Shown in pieces: positions 14,725 through 23,389 of a DNA stretch of 44,654 nucleotides (its first letter is position 1; each line of letters begins with the position of its first letter). The stretch comes from Oscillospiraceae bacterium (lineage in GTDB: Bacteria; Bacillota; Clostridia; Oscillospirales; UBA929). The DNA is taken from contig JAISCT010000024.1 of the NCBI GenBank assembly GCA_031265355.1, positions 1 through 44,654 of the forward strand, written 5' to 3'. Under the pieces are notes generated by a model that saw only the letters and a list, made by a program, of their open reading frames with translations, was not told the origin of the DNA and did not search any database. The position numbers and the translations under genes are program-made.

Positions 14725-15858
14725 GTGAAAGAGGCGCGCAAGGCGGTGGGGCGGTTTTTGCGCACGGCCGATATGTTCTTGCTGTTTGTGTCTTTGCTTG
14801 CCGCATCCTACGGCATGGTGCTCATCTCCAGCGCGACTGCCGCGGGGGGGGAGTCCAGACGGCATCTGCTGGTGCAGGGCGGCGCCATTTTGATAGGCGT
14901 CGTGCTTTTTGTGCTGCTGTCCCTCGTCGAGGTGGAGATGGTGGCGGGCTTTTGGAAGTGGATCCTTGCCTTTAACGTCCTGTTTATGTGTCTGCTCCTT
15001 GTCTGGGGCGACGGCAGAGGGAACAACCGGAGCTGGCTGGCGCTCTCTTTCCTGCCGGTCTCGATCCAGCCGGCCGAGCTCGTGAAGCTCGGGTTCATTT
15101 TGCTGCTGGCCAAACAGATGTATGAACTGTCCCAGCGGGAGCGGCTGAACCATATTCTCTCGATCGGCATGCTCGGGTTTCACTTTGCGGGCATGGCAGG
15201 GCTCATCTTTTACACCTCGCAGGACAGCGGCATGATTGTCGCTTACGCCTGCATCTTTTTCGCGATGTGCCTTGGTGCCGGGATCCACTTTCGCTGGTTT
15301 GCCGCGGCCGGAGCCCTGCTCGCGGGGGCCGCGCCGCTGATCTGGAATTCACTCAAAGACTACCAACGGCAGCGCATCCTTGTGGGCTTCCGCCCAGAAC
15401 TCGATCCGCTGGACTACGGCTACCAGTCGCTGCAGAGCAAGACGGCCATCGGCAGCGGCCGGCTGTTCGGGCAGGGGCTCTACCAAGGCAACCACACACA
15501 GCTCGGGAAGATCCCCGTCAAAGAATCCGACTTTATCTTTTCGGTGGCCGGGGAGGAGCTGGGCCTCGTGGGCTGCCTCGCCATTTTGCTGTTGCTCGGC
15601 ATCATCGTCGTGCGGTGCCTCTACATTGCCACCCGGGCCAAGACGGAGCTCTCCGCGTCTGTCTGCGTGGGCGTGGCGGGTATGATCCTGTTCCAAACGA
15701 TCATCAACGTGGGTATGTGCTTGGCACTCACGCCGGTGGTCGGTCTGACTCTCCCGTTTTTCAGCTACGGGGGGTCGTCCACCGTGGCGGTGTTCGCCGC
15801 CATGGGTCTCGTCTCCTCCGTCCGGCGCAACCCAAAACATCACTGGCTGAAAGATTGA
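14725..15858 (+). CDS. rodA: SEDS peptidoglycan polymerase (RodA/FtsW family)
   Basis: This multi-pass membrane glycosyltransferase polymerises lipid II with a partner class B PBP. From GTG 14725 it is 377 aa, with GGGAGGT 8 nt upstream. Motifs are S-I-Q-P-A-E-L-V-K-L, the Q-S-K-x-A-I-G-S-G-x-L-x-G-x-G loop, S-D-F-I-F-S-V-x-G-E-E-L-G and F-S-Y-G-G-S-S near the end. Q-S-K-T-A-I-G-S-G favours RodA over FtsW. No PBP gene is next to it. The first in-frame GTG (14668) has no ribosome site. It is divergent from tsaE. Confidence 0.88.
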   Translation: MKEARKAVGRFLRTADMFLLFVSLLAASYGMVLISSATAAGGESRRHLLVQGGAILIGVVLFVLLSLVEVEMVAGFWKWILAFNVLFMCLLLVWGDGRGNNRSWLALSFLPVSIQPAELVKLGFILLLAKQMYELSQRERLNHILSIGMLGFHFAGMAGLIFYTSQDSGMIVAYACIFFAMCLGAGIHFRWFAAAGALLAGAAPLIWNSLKDYQRQRILVGFRPELDPLDYGYQSLQSKTAIGSGRLFGQGLYQGNHTQLGKIPVKESDFIFSVAGEELGLVGCLAILLLLGIIVVRCLYIATRAKTELSASVCVGVAGMILFQTIINVGMCLALTPVVGLTLPFFSYGGSSTVAVFAAMGLVSSVRRNPKHHWLKD

Positions 15859-15931
15859 CCGCAAAACGGCAGAGAGTCCAAATGTTTAAATTTACAATAA
15901 TTACCAGCAAAGACAAGAGGAGTGTCTGAAC

Positions 15932-17602
15932 TTGGAAGAGAGAAAATCGGGTGTCAACTTTATTCATGAAGCAATCAACCGCGACTTGGCCGAAGGGGTG
16001 TACGACCGGGTGCAGACCCGTTTTCCGCCCGAGCCGAACGGATACCTGCACGTCGGCCACGCAAAGGCAATCTCCATCAGTTTTGGGGCGGCCGAAAAGT
16101 ACGGAGGGCTGTGCAACCTCCGCCTTGACGACACGAACCCCACCAAAGAGGAAGTCGAATATGTAGAGGCTATCCAAGAGGACATCCGGTGGTTGGGGTA
16201 CGAATGGGATAGGGTTTTTCACGCGTCCGACTACTTCGATTTTCTGCATGCGTGCGCAGTTCGGCTCATCGAGAAGGGCCTTGCCTACGTGTGCGACCTC
16301 ACCGCCGACGAGATCCGCGAATATCGGGGCACGCTGACCGAGCCGGGCCGGGAAAGCCCGTACCGGACGCGTTCTGTCGGGGAGAGCCTGGACCTCTTCA
16401 GGCGCATGACGGCCGGCGCGTTTCCGAACGGCGCGCGGGTGCTGCGCGCGAAGATCGACATGGCCTCGCCAAACCTGAATATGCGCGACCCGGTCATCTA
16501 CCGCATTCTGCACGCCGCGCACCACCGTACGGGCGACAAATGGTGCGTCTATCCGATGTACGATTTTGCGCATCCGCTCTCCGACGCGGCCGAGAAGGTG
16601 ACGCATTCGCTGTGTTCGCTGGAGTTTGAAAACCACCGGCCCCTGTATGACTGGTGTCTGAAAGCCTGTGAGATTCAAAACCCGCCGCGGCAGATCGAGT
16701 TTGCCCGGCTGAACCTGAATTACACGCTGACGAGCAAACGCAAGTGCCTACGCCTTGTAAACGACGGTCTGGTGGCGGGTTGGGACGACCCGCGCATGGC
16801 CACGCTGTGCGGGATGCGCCGCCGCGGCTATCCGCCCGCGGCGCTACGCGACTTCTGCGAGCGCGTCGGCGTGGCGAAGGCGGCCAGTATCGTCGACTAC
16901 GCGCTGCTTGAGGCCTGTGTGCGCGATGACCTAAACACGAACGCCCCCCGCGCGATGGCGGTGCTGAAGCCGCTGCGGGTGGTGGTCGACAACTACCCAG
17001 AGGGGACTTCGGAGACGCTGCCTGTCGAGCGACACCCGGACCGGTCGGAGCTTGGCACGCGGACGGTGACGTTTGCGCGTGAGATCTTCGTCGAGCGTGA
17101 GGATTTCGCCGTCACGCCGCCGCCCAAGTATCACCGCCTGTATCCGGGCGGCGAGGTGCGGCTGAAGAGCGCCTATCTGGTGCGCTGCGTCGGGTATGAC
17201 GAGGACGATCACGGCGAGGTCGTCTGCGTGCATGTGACGTACGATCCGGACAGCCGGGGCGGAGAATCGCCCGACGGCCGGAAGATCAAGGGGACGCTGC
17301 ACTGGGTGTCGGCGGCACACGCGATCTCCGCGGAGATCCGGTTGTACGACAGGCTGTTTTTGGTTTCTAATCCGTCGGATGAGACGGGCGTCGGGGATTT
17401 TACCGAAAACTTAAATCCGCACTCGTTGGAGGTGCTGACAGACTGTCTGCTTGAGGAATCGCTGGCCGAGGGCGCGCCGGGGGACACCTTCCAATTTATG
17501 CGGCAAGGCTATTTTTGTGAGGACAAGGACTCTGTTCCCACGCGCCGCGTCTTCAACCGCACCGTGGGTCTGCGCGACACCTGGGCGAGACGAAACAATT
17601 GA
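15932..17602 (+). CDS. glnS: Glutaminyl-tRNA synthetase
   Basis: This class I synthetase charges tRNA-Gln directly. At 556 aa it matches the bacterial GlnRS length. The class I motif is P-N-G-Y-L-H-V-G-H-A-K (residue 34 on), D-D-T-N-P lies near 67, and the KMSKS equivalent is L-T-S-K-R-K near 266. The C-terminal beta-barrel anticodon domain is complete. TTG 15932 has AGAGGAG 9 nt upstream. Most Clostridia rely on GatCAB transamidation; a bacterial-type GlnRS is thought to have spread by transfer, so its presence, with a tRNA-Gln gene in the same window, is notable. Confidence 0.96.
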   Translation: MEERKSGVNFIHEAINRDLAEGVYDRVQTRFPPEPNGYLHVGHAKAISISFGAAEKYGGLCNLRLDDTNPTKEEVEYVEAIQEDIRWLGYEWDRVFHASDYFDFLHACAVRLIEKGLAYVCDLTADEIREYRGTLTEPGRESPYRTRSVGESLDLFRRMTAGAFPNGARVLRAKIDMASPNLNMRDPVIYRILHAAHHRTGDKWCVYPMYDFAHPLSDAAEKVTHSLCSLEFENHRPLYDWCLKACEIQNPPRQIEFARLNLNYTLTSKRKCLRLVNDGLVAGWDDPRMATLCGMRRRGYPPAALRDFCERVGVAKAASIVDYALLEACVRDDLNTNAPRAMAVLKPLRVVVDNYPEGTSETLPVERHPDRSELGTRTVTFAREIFVEREDFAVTPPPKYHRLYPGGEVRLKSAYLVRCVGYDEDDHGEVVCVHVTYDPDSRGGESPDGRKIKGTLHWVSAAHAISAEIRLYDRLFLVSNPSDETGVGDFTENLNPHSLEVLTDCLLEESLAEGAPGDTFQFMRQGYFCEDKDSVPTRRVFNRTVGLRDTWARRNN

Positions 17603-17757
17603 CGATAGGCAAAGTACAGTTGAAATTGTTGCCCTCTGAAAAAGAGGGCGGCAGCGCATAGCTGCCGCCCCAGTAAGAAGGGGGTATTGATGAGTTGACT
17701 GCTTGCAGTATGCCCAAAAGGGCGGCGTGATATACGCCGTCACGCAAAAAAAGCGTG
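17598..17757. repeat. Interspersed-repeat remnant with four hairpins between glnS and the lipoprotein gene
   Basis: The block begins with degenerate CAATTGA/CAGTTGA heptads (17598-17628), like the GTCAACT tract in spoIIIAE. Four hairpins follow: GCCCTCT/AGAGGGC (17631-17649), GGCGGCAGC/GCTGCCGCC (17647-17669), CGGCGT/ACGCCG (17723-17739) and CACGC/GCGTG around a run of seven A (17741-17757). No T-run follows any of them. One or more may act as a terminator of glnS, but the pattern looks like a genomic repeat. Confidence 0.5.
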
Positions 17758-17812
17758 CGGCGCCGCGCGCAGAGGTGTCGCCGGCGCCCGGATGGGGAAA
17801 GGAAGCGAGTGT

Positions 17813-19165
17813 GTGAGGCGGATGGGTGTTTGGGCTGCCTGTGTGTGTCTGCTGCTGACACTGACGGGCTGTTTTTCCCTGGTGGACGACGAATTGTTGG
17901 TGCTCCCGCGCCAGCCGCAGGACTCCGTGAAGCTGCAGCGGTACATCGACGAGCATGTCGCCTCCGGCGGCCGGCAGATCGCGCCGCTGACCGGGCTGAA
18001 CCGGCAGACCATCCAGAAGGTCGACATCGACGGCGACAAACAGGAGGAGGCGGTCCTCTTTTTTCGTTTTTCCGGCGACACGCCGCTTAAGATCTTCTTT
18101 TACCGGATCGTCGGAGAGGAGTACGAGCCGTTTGCCCGCGTCGACGGCGAGGGAGACTCGATCCAGAGCGTCACTTACGCCGACCTGAACAACGACGGTA
18201 CCCAGGAGGTCATCGTCGGCTGGCGGGTGGTCGGCGGCGCGTTTAAAGCGATGACTGTCTACACCCTGCGGGCGGAGGGGCTGGAGACCGTTCTCTCCAC
18301 GAGCTACAGCGGGTACGCGCTGCACGACATGGACGAAAACGGCCGGACCGATCTGCTGGTGCTCCGCTACCAGGATACGGAAAAGACGGGGATGGTCGAG
18401 ATGTACCAGATGGGCGTGTCTGAGATCTCCGAGATTACCCCGCAGTTTTCGGCGCCGTTGTCACGCAACATCGAGGGGGTGATCCGCGCGCGGACGGGTC
18501 TGCTCGACGACGGGTATCCGGCGCTGTATGTGGTGAGTCAGTATGGCTCGGACGCGATGGTGACGGACGTCGTCGCCCTGCAGAAGCGGCGGTTGACCAA
18601 CATCTCGCGTGACCCGACGACCGGTGTGAGCGACGGGACAGTGCGCAGTTATCTGGTCCCCAGTCTTGCCAGCTTATCCGACGACGGCGTCATCGACATC
18701 CCGCGCCCTGTAGCGCTGTCGGCGTATGACCCGGAGGCCGAGAACGCGGAACCCGTATGGATCATCCAGTGGATACGCTACCGCTCCGACGGCGAGGTGT
18801 TCACCTCGGTCACGACCTACCACAACTACACGGACAACTGGTACATCGAGCTGCCCGCGTCATGGACATGGGAACGGCTGGCCATGACGCGCCGCGATAT
18901 CTCCGCCAATGAGCGCGGCGTCGTATTTGCCCTGCGGAGCGAGGAGGGGGCGCCGCCGTCCGATATGCTGACGATTTATACGCTGACCGGGGATAACATG
19001 GAGGAACTGGCCGCAAAGCCGGGGCGTGCCGCGCTGCTGACCGGCAACAATATGATCGTGGCGGCGGAGATCGACGCCGACGCGCCGGTTTCCAATACAG
19101 CGGTTGCGCGGTGGATGCATTGGCTCCAGAAGGATTGGATGACAGGGGAGTTGACAACGCTGTGA
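17813..19165 (+). CDS. Lipoprotein with FG-GAP/VCBS-like repeats, upstream of a two-component system
   Basis: A 450-aa lipoprotein with lipobox L-T-L-T-G-C near residue 20. Three calcium-type repeat loops are seen: D-I-D-G-D-K, D-L-N-N-D-G and D-M-D-E-N-G, each followed by a short hydrophobic strand, as in FG-GAP beta-propeller proteins. GTG 17813 is chosen because AAAGGA lies 9 nt upstream and it yields a compact signal peptide; ATG 17792 has no ribosome site. The stop overlaps the response regulator by GTGA, so the three genes form one unit. A ligand-binding or accessory sensor role is inferred from the context. Confidence 0.75.
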   Translation: MRRMGVWAACVCLLLTLTGCFSLVDDELLVLPRQPQDSVKLQRYIDEHVASGGRQIAPLTGLNRQTIQKVDIDGDKQEEAVLFFRFSGDTPLKIFFYRIVGEEYEPFARVDGEGDSIQSVTYADLNNDGTQEVIVGWRVVGGAFKAMTVYTLRAEGLETVLSTSYSGYALHDMDENGRTDLLVLRYQDTEKTGMVEMYQMGVSEISEITPQFSAPLSRNIEGVIRARTGLLDDGYPALYVVSQYGSDAMVTDVVALQKRRLTNISRDPTTGVSDGTVRSYLVPSLASLSDDGVIDIPRPVALSAYDPEAENAEPVWIIQWIRYRSDGEVFTSVTTYHNYTDNWYIELPASWTWERLAMTRRDISANERGVVFALRSEEGAPPSDMLTIYTLTGDNMEELAAKPGRAALLTGNNMIVAAEIDADAPVSNTAVARWMHWLQKDWMTGELTTL

Positions 19166-19851
19166 AAAAAGTTCTTGTTTTGGAGGACGAGTCCAGCATC
19201 CGCGGGTTCGTGGTGATCAACCTCAAACGGGCCGGCTACCAGGTGGTCGAGGCCGAGACGGGGGAGCAGGCACTGGAGAGTCTGGAGCAGCATCCGGACA
19301 TCCGGGTGGCTCTCCTGGACATCATGCTGCCGGACATCGACGGTTTTGAAGTCTGCCGCCGCATCCGGGCGGGCGGCGGAAAGATGGGGATCATCATGCT
19401 GACGGCCCGCACCGGTGAGATGGACAAAGTCACGGGCCTTATGACCGGCGCGGACGACTATGTGACCAAACCCTTCTCTCCCACGGAACTGATCGCCCGC
19501 GTGGACGCGCTCTACCGCCGCGTCGGCGACGACCCGGAACCGGAGGTGCGCTATGAGATCAAGAGCGGGCCGTTTGTGCTCAACACGAAGAACCGGATTC
19601 TCTCCAAAAACGGGGAGAGGGTCAAACTCACACAGGTGGAATATACGATCATGAAGATGTTTCTCGAAAACCCCGGCACAGCGCTCTCCCGCGAGAACAT
19701 CCTGCAGACCGTGTGGGGACGTGACTACTACGGCGAGCTGAAGATTGTCGACGTCAACATCCGCCGTCTGCGCATCAAGATCGAAGACGACACGGCGAAT
19801 CCCACCTATATCACGACAGTTTGGGGTTATGGATACAAATGGGGAAATTGA
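19162..19851 (+). CDS. OmpR/PhoB-family response regulator
   Basis: It is 229 aa. The receiver has E9-D-E, phosphoacceptor D53 in L-L-D-I-M-L-P and K103 in V-T-K-P-F; the winged helix ends with V-D-V-N-I-R-R-L-R and T-V-W-G-Y-G-Y-K-W. GTG 19162 overlaps the lipoprotein stop (GTGA). The upstream in-frame ATG at 19111 lies inside the lipoprotein gene and is rejected. The histidine kinase gene overlaps its 3' end by 13 nt. Targets are unknown; spoIVFA-like follows the kinase. Confidence 0.93.
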   Translation: MKKVLVLEDESSIRGFVVINLKRAGYQVVEAETGEQALESLEQHPDIRVALLDIMLPDIDGFEVCRRIRAGGGKMGIIMLTARTGEMDKVTGLMTGADDYVTKPFSPTELIARVDALYRRVGDDPEPEVRYEIKSGPFVLNTKNRILSKNGERVKLTQVEYTIMKMFLENPGTALSRENILQTVWGRDYYGELKIVDVNIRRLRIKIEDDTANPTYITTVWGYGYKWGN

Positions 19852-21308
19852 AGCGAAGGGCGCAGCCCGTCAAGAAGCTGCGCCGAATGCTGCACGGCAT
19901 CCAGGGGCGGTGGATGCTGAACAGCTTGGGGCTTGTTTTCATGATTGTGCTGGTGGCGGTCATGGCCTATTCCATCGCTGCGGCCAACTTCTATACGGCC
20001 GGCGCGCGCGCCGGCCTGGAGAGCCGCGCCACGGCCGCGGGCAACTTCTTCAGTCGTTACCTGAACACGAGTTACAACGACTTCTTTCAGGGCGCCCACC
20101 GTTTCGCGGAAGATTTTGAAGACAGGGACAAGCTGGAGCTCCAGTTCATCAATCAGGTCGGCCGCATCGAGGTATCCACCATGGGCATCACGATGGGGCT
20201 TGTGCCCGGTACGCCGGACGTTCGGGGTGCATTTGAGTCCGGCGAGGTCGACTCGTTCCTCGGCGTGGATCCGCTCAGCGGCGAGCGGGTGATGTCGGTC
20301 TCGGCGCCTCTTATCTTTGCGAACCGGCAGGTCATAGGCGTCATGCGCTATGTGACCAGCATGAGCGAGGTCGACAAACGCATTTTGATGTCGTCCGGTA
20401 TGGCCATGCTGCTCGGTATCGCCGTCATCGCCTTTGTGGTCGGGTCCAATCTGTTCTTCATCCGGTCGATTCTGCTGCCGATTCAAGAGATCAATGAGAT
20501 CGCGAAGAAGATTGCCGCCGGCGGTTACGGCGTGATGATCGAGAAGAAGTACGACGACGAAATCGGCGAGCTGGCGGACACGATCAACAACATGTCGGCG
20601 GAGATCAGTCTGGCCGACCGCATCAAAAATGATTTTATTTCCTCTGTTTCCCACGAACTGCGTACGCCGCTCACGGCCATCGCCGGTTGGGGAGAGACGT
20701 TGCTGTCGGTCGAAAGCAACGACATCGCCGAGGTAAAAAAGGGCGTGCGCATCATGCTCGGCGAATCCTACCGATTGACCAAGATGGTGGAGGAACTGCT
20801 GGAGTTCACCCGCATGGCGAGCGGGCGGATGACGCTGCGGATGGAGGAATTCGACATCCGGGAGGAGCTCCAGGAGGTGGTATATCTCTACATCGAGACG
20901 CTGGCCCGCGACAATATCCTGCTCACCTACCAGGAGGACGAGGAGATTCCTTTTATCACGGGGGACAGGGCGCGTCTGCGTCAGGTGTTCATCAACCTTT
21001 TGGACAACGCGGCGAAACACGGCGGCGAGGGGCGGCGCATCGACATGATGACCCGTACGTTGGACGACCGGCTGCTCGTCACCATTCGGGACTACGGGGT
21101 CGGTATCCCGGAGGAGGAGCTGCCCCATGTGAAGTACAAGTTCTACAAGGGCAGTTCCAAAGCGCGCGGCAGCGGCATTGGCCTCGCCGTCAGCGACGAG
21201 ATCATCCGGCTTCACGACGGTACCCTGGACATCGAAAGCCAAGTGGGTGAGGGCACCACAGTCACTGTCAGCCTCCCCATCCACATCGGCCAGCCCTCCG
21301 AGGCGTAA
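19839..21308 (+). CDS. Sensor histidine kinase (extracellular sensor, HAMP, HisKA, HATPase)
   Basis: It is 489 aa from ATG 19839. Transmembrane helices lie near 30-50 and 184-207, bracketing a dCache/PAS-like extracellular domain with V-D-P-L-S-G-E-R. HAMP is about 205-258, the phosphoacceptor H272 is in S-S-V-S-H-E-L-R-T-P, the N box is N-L-L-D-N-A-A-K-H and the G box D-Y-G-V-G-I; the last G box is S-G-I-G-L-A-V. The gene overlaps the response regulator by 13 nt. An ATG at 19821 would overlap more and lacks support. It works with the upstream regulator and perhaps the lipoprotein. Confidence 0.92.
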   Translation: MGKLKRRAQPVKKLRRMLHGIQGRWMLNSLGLVFMIVLVAVMAYSIAAANFYTAGARAGLESRATAAGNFFSRYLNTSYNDFFQGAHRFAEDFEDRDKLELQFINQVGRIEVSTMGITMGLVPGTPDVRGAFESGEVDSFLGVDPLSGERVMSVSAPLIFANRQVIGVMRYVTSMSEVDKRILMSSGMAMLLGIAVIAFVVGSNLFFIRSILLPIQEINEIAKKIAAGGYGVMIEKKYDDEIGELADTINNMSAEISLADRIKNDFISSVSHELRTPLTAIAGWGETLLSVESNDIAEVKKGVRIMLGESYRLTKMVEELLEFTRMASGRMTLRMEEFDIREELQEVVYLYIETLARDNILLTYQEDEEIPFITGDRARLRQVFINLLDNAAKHGGEGRRIDMMTRTLDDRLLVTIRDYGVGIPEEELPHVKYKFYKGSSKARGSGIGLAVSDEIIRLHDGTLDIESQVGEGTTVTVSLPIHIGQPSEA

Positions 21309-21441
21309 CGGGAGAGCGGCGATTGACTATAATTCCCCACAGGGGACGACAGAAAAAAAGAAACAGAGCAATGATCCCGATGGCCTGCAAAGTGATTGAA
21401 CGCTAGCGGCCCAAAAATCGGTCTGTGTGACGCGCGGGTGT

Positions 21442-21465
21442 CATATAATTACTTCATAACGGAGG
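21442..21465 (+). promoter_or_regulatory. Candidate sigma-E-like -10 box before the SpoIVFA-like gene
   Basis: CATATAAT (21442-21449) resembles the sigma-E -10 consensus CATACAAT (7 of 8), and also contains TATAAT. No clear -35 of either class is seen 14-17 nt upstream. spoIVF is a sigma-E target in Bacillus, so mother-cell expression is plausible but not shown. GGAGG at 21461-21465 may be a ribosome site for ATG 21468 with very short spacing. Confidence 0.35.
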
Positions 21466-21500
21466 CGATGTGTGAGAAAACGGTGAAAAGAGAGGAACGA

Positions 21501-22763
21501 TTGACTGTGCCATTGACGGTTGAACATACGCGGCGGCGGCCGGAGGGGCGGCCGCGCCGGGATGTGGGGTTTACGAAACCTGAGGGCTCACCGGTGCGCG
21601 GACCGCGGGACGGCGCGCGTGCGCGTTTTGTGGGAAGACAGACGGAGCGGAGCCGCCGGACGGCGTCCGCGCGGACCGGTAGAGGGCAGCCCGCCGGCAG
21701 CCGGCGGGACCGGACGGGCCGCCGGTTTGCGCAACTCGTGGTTTCTCTCATCATTTTTGGGGCGGCGCTGGTGATCAAATTGGCGTCGCCGGACGCCGCC
21801 GAGGCGGTGCGGGCGGCGCTTGCTGACGGCGTCGGCGGGGCGCTCGATTACCGGACCGCCTTTGCCACGGCCGGAGAGACGTTGTCGGCTGGTGGGGGCA
21901 TCGTGACGGCCTTCCGCGTGTGGACGGAGGAACTCTTTGGCAGCCGGCCGGTCGAAACGGACCCGTCGCCGGCGGATGAGACCGGTGAGCCGCCGACGAC
22001 GGGGGCGGACGGGGCGGAGCCATCCGCAGCGCCCGAGGAAACGCCCAAGGCAGCGTCAGAGGCCGCCGGGACAGCATCCGGGGTCGGAGCCGACAGTGAG
22101 CCGGCCTCTGAAGTGACCGGTGTGGAGGTGGGGCAGAGCGGGGTGCCTGTGCAAACGGCCGCCGACGCGGCTTGGCGGGCGCGTTGGGGTGCGTCGGCCG
22201 GGACAGCCGCCGGCGCCGCCGTATGGATATCCGACTGGACGGTGTCGCTGTCCGCCGAGGACGCGCTGGATGATACTGCGCCTGTCCCCTTCGGAACCGA
22301 AGTGCCGGAGCGGGCGGACTACACCTGGTATCCGCTTCCTTTTGCCTACAGTGCGCCCCTCCAAGGGGTGGTGAGTTCAGAGTTTGGGTTTCGCCGGCAT
22401 CCGGTGTACGGGGAGACTCTCTTCCATTACGGATTGGATCTCGCCGCCGACACCGGCGCCGAGATTCGTTGCTTCGCGGACGGCACAGTGCTCTCCGCCG
22501 GTTTCAGTGATACATATGGATATTGTCTCGAAGTTGACCATGGGGACGGCTTTACCAGCTTCTACGCACACTGCAGCCAGATCCTGGTGAAAGCCGGGCA
22601 GGCGGTCAGCAGGAGCGCGTCTGTCGCCCGGGTGGGCATGACGGGCTTGGCCACCGGGCCGCATCTGCACTTCGAACTTCGTCTGAACGGCGTCAGCCTG
22701 GCGCCGGAGCGCTATCTGGGCCTCTCTGACAATTCCGCGCGCGGCGCGGCGCCGCGCCTATGA
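21501..22763 (+). CDS. spoIVFA: SpoIVFA-like membrane protein with LytM/M23 peptidase domain
   Basis: It has a basic cytoplasmic N-terminus (about 75 residues), one transmembrane helix (F-A-Q-L-V-V-S-L-I-I-F-G-A-A-L-V), a long Ala/Glu/Pro linker, and a C-terminal LytM domain. The metal-ligand pattern is intact: H-Y-G-L-D-L and H-L-H-F-E. TTG 21501 has AAGAGAGG 5 nt upstream; ATG 21468 is the alternative. It overlaps the next gene by ATGA, and that gene is an M50 protease like SpoIVFB, so it fits SpoIVFA, the inhibitor/anchor of SpoIVFB. Bacillus SpoIVFA has a degenerate LytM domain, whereas this one could be catalytic. A general M23 wall hydrolase is the alternative. Confidence 0.8.
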   Translation: MTVPLTVEHTRRRPEGRPRRDVGFTKPEGSPVRGPRDGARARFVGRQTERSRRTASARTGRGQPAGSRRDRTGRRFAQLVVSLIIFGAALVIKLASPDAAEAVRAALADGVGGALDYRTAFATAGETLSAGGGIVTAFRVWTEELFGSRPVETDPSPADETGEPPTTGADGAEPSAAPEETPKAASEAAGTASGVGADSEPASEVTGVEVGQSGVPVQTAADAAWRARWGASAGTAAGAAVWISDWTVSLSAEDALDDTAPVPFGTEVPERADYTWYPLPFAYSAPLQGVVSSEFGFRRHPVYGETLFHYGLDLAADTGAEIRCFADGTVLSAGFSDTYGYCLEVDHGDGFTSFYAHCSQILVKAGQAVSRSASVARVGMTGLATGPHLHFELRLNGVSLAPERYLGLSDNSARGAAPRL

Positions 22764-23389
22764 CATGGGGCCGTCTGACCGTACAGGGCGGGTTTCTGCT
22801 GCTCATGACGTTCCTCGTGTTTCTCGATAGCGCCGGGTTGCTCCTGTGGATAGCCGCGGCCGCGTTTGTGCACGAGGCGGGCCATTGGGTGGTACTGCGC
22901 CTGGTGGGCGGGCGTGTGGCGCGATGGGAACTCTCTCTGCGCGGCGTCGCTATGCGGCTGCCGGTCTGGCCGGCGCTCTCCTACGGGCGGGAACTGTTGG
23001 CCACGCTGGCCGGCCCCGCGGCCAATTTGATGTGCGCGTTCGCCGCCGCATTGTGGGCCGGGCGCACAAAAGACGCCGGCCTGTATACCTGGGCCGGCGT
23101 CTCGCTGTTTCAGGGTGGGTTCAATTTGTTGCCAGCGCGCGGACAGGACGGAGGGCACGCGCTGCACCTGCTGCTGCGCTGGCGGTGGCATGCCGCGGCC
23201 GCCGACCGCGCGCTGACCATTCTCACGGGTCTCTGTGCGGCCGGTGCGGCGGCGGCGGGCCTTTGGGCCTATCACACCGCCGGCCGTGACATCACCGTGC
23301 TGGCCGCCGCCGCATATGCGGCGCTGTCGCTGCTGGCCCCCGGCGAGGGCCGCGGGCCGCCGAACACGAAGTTTTTAGAGATTGTCTAA
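22760..23389 (+). CDS. spoIVFB: SpoIVFB-like site-2 metalloprotease (M50)
   Basis: A 209-aa polytopic protease. The zinc motif H-E-A-G-H is near residue 35 in F-V-H-E-A-G-H-W and the second motif N-L-L-P-A-R-G-Q-D-G-G near 125, with the conserved Asp. SpoIVFB cleaves pro-sigma-K in the membrane around the forespore. ATG 22760 overlaps the SpoIVFA-like stop (ATGA). It lacks the C-terminal CBS domain of the Bacillus enzyme, ending near 209 aa. The stop overlaps the stop region of nadC on the other strand by 4 nt. Confidence 0.87.
   Translation: MTWGRLTVQGGFLLLMTFLVFLDSAGLLLWIAAAAFVHEAGHWVVLRLVGGRVARWELSLRGVAMRLPVWPALSYGRELLATLAGPAANLMCAFAAALWAGRTKDAGLYTWAGVSLFQGGFNLLPARGQDGGHALHLLLRWRWHAAAADRALTILTGLCAAGAAAAGLWAYHTAGRDITVLAAAAYAALSLLAPGEGRGPPNTKFLEIV

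Noticed and set aside
19827..21284. 485-aa minus-strand frame opposite the histidine kinase
   Set aside because: Pure antisense of HisKA/HATPase coding; no domain of its own.
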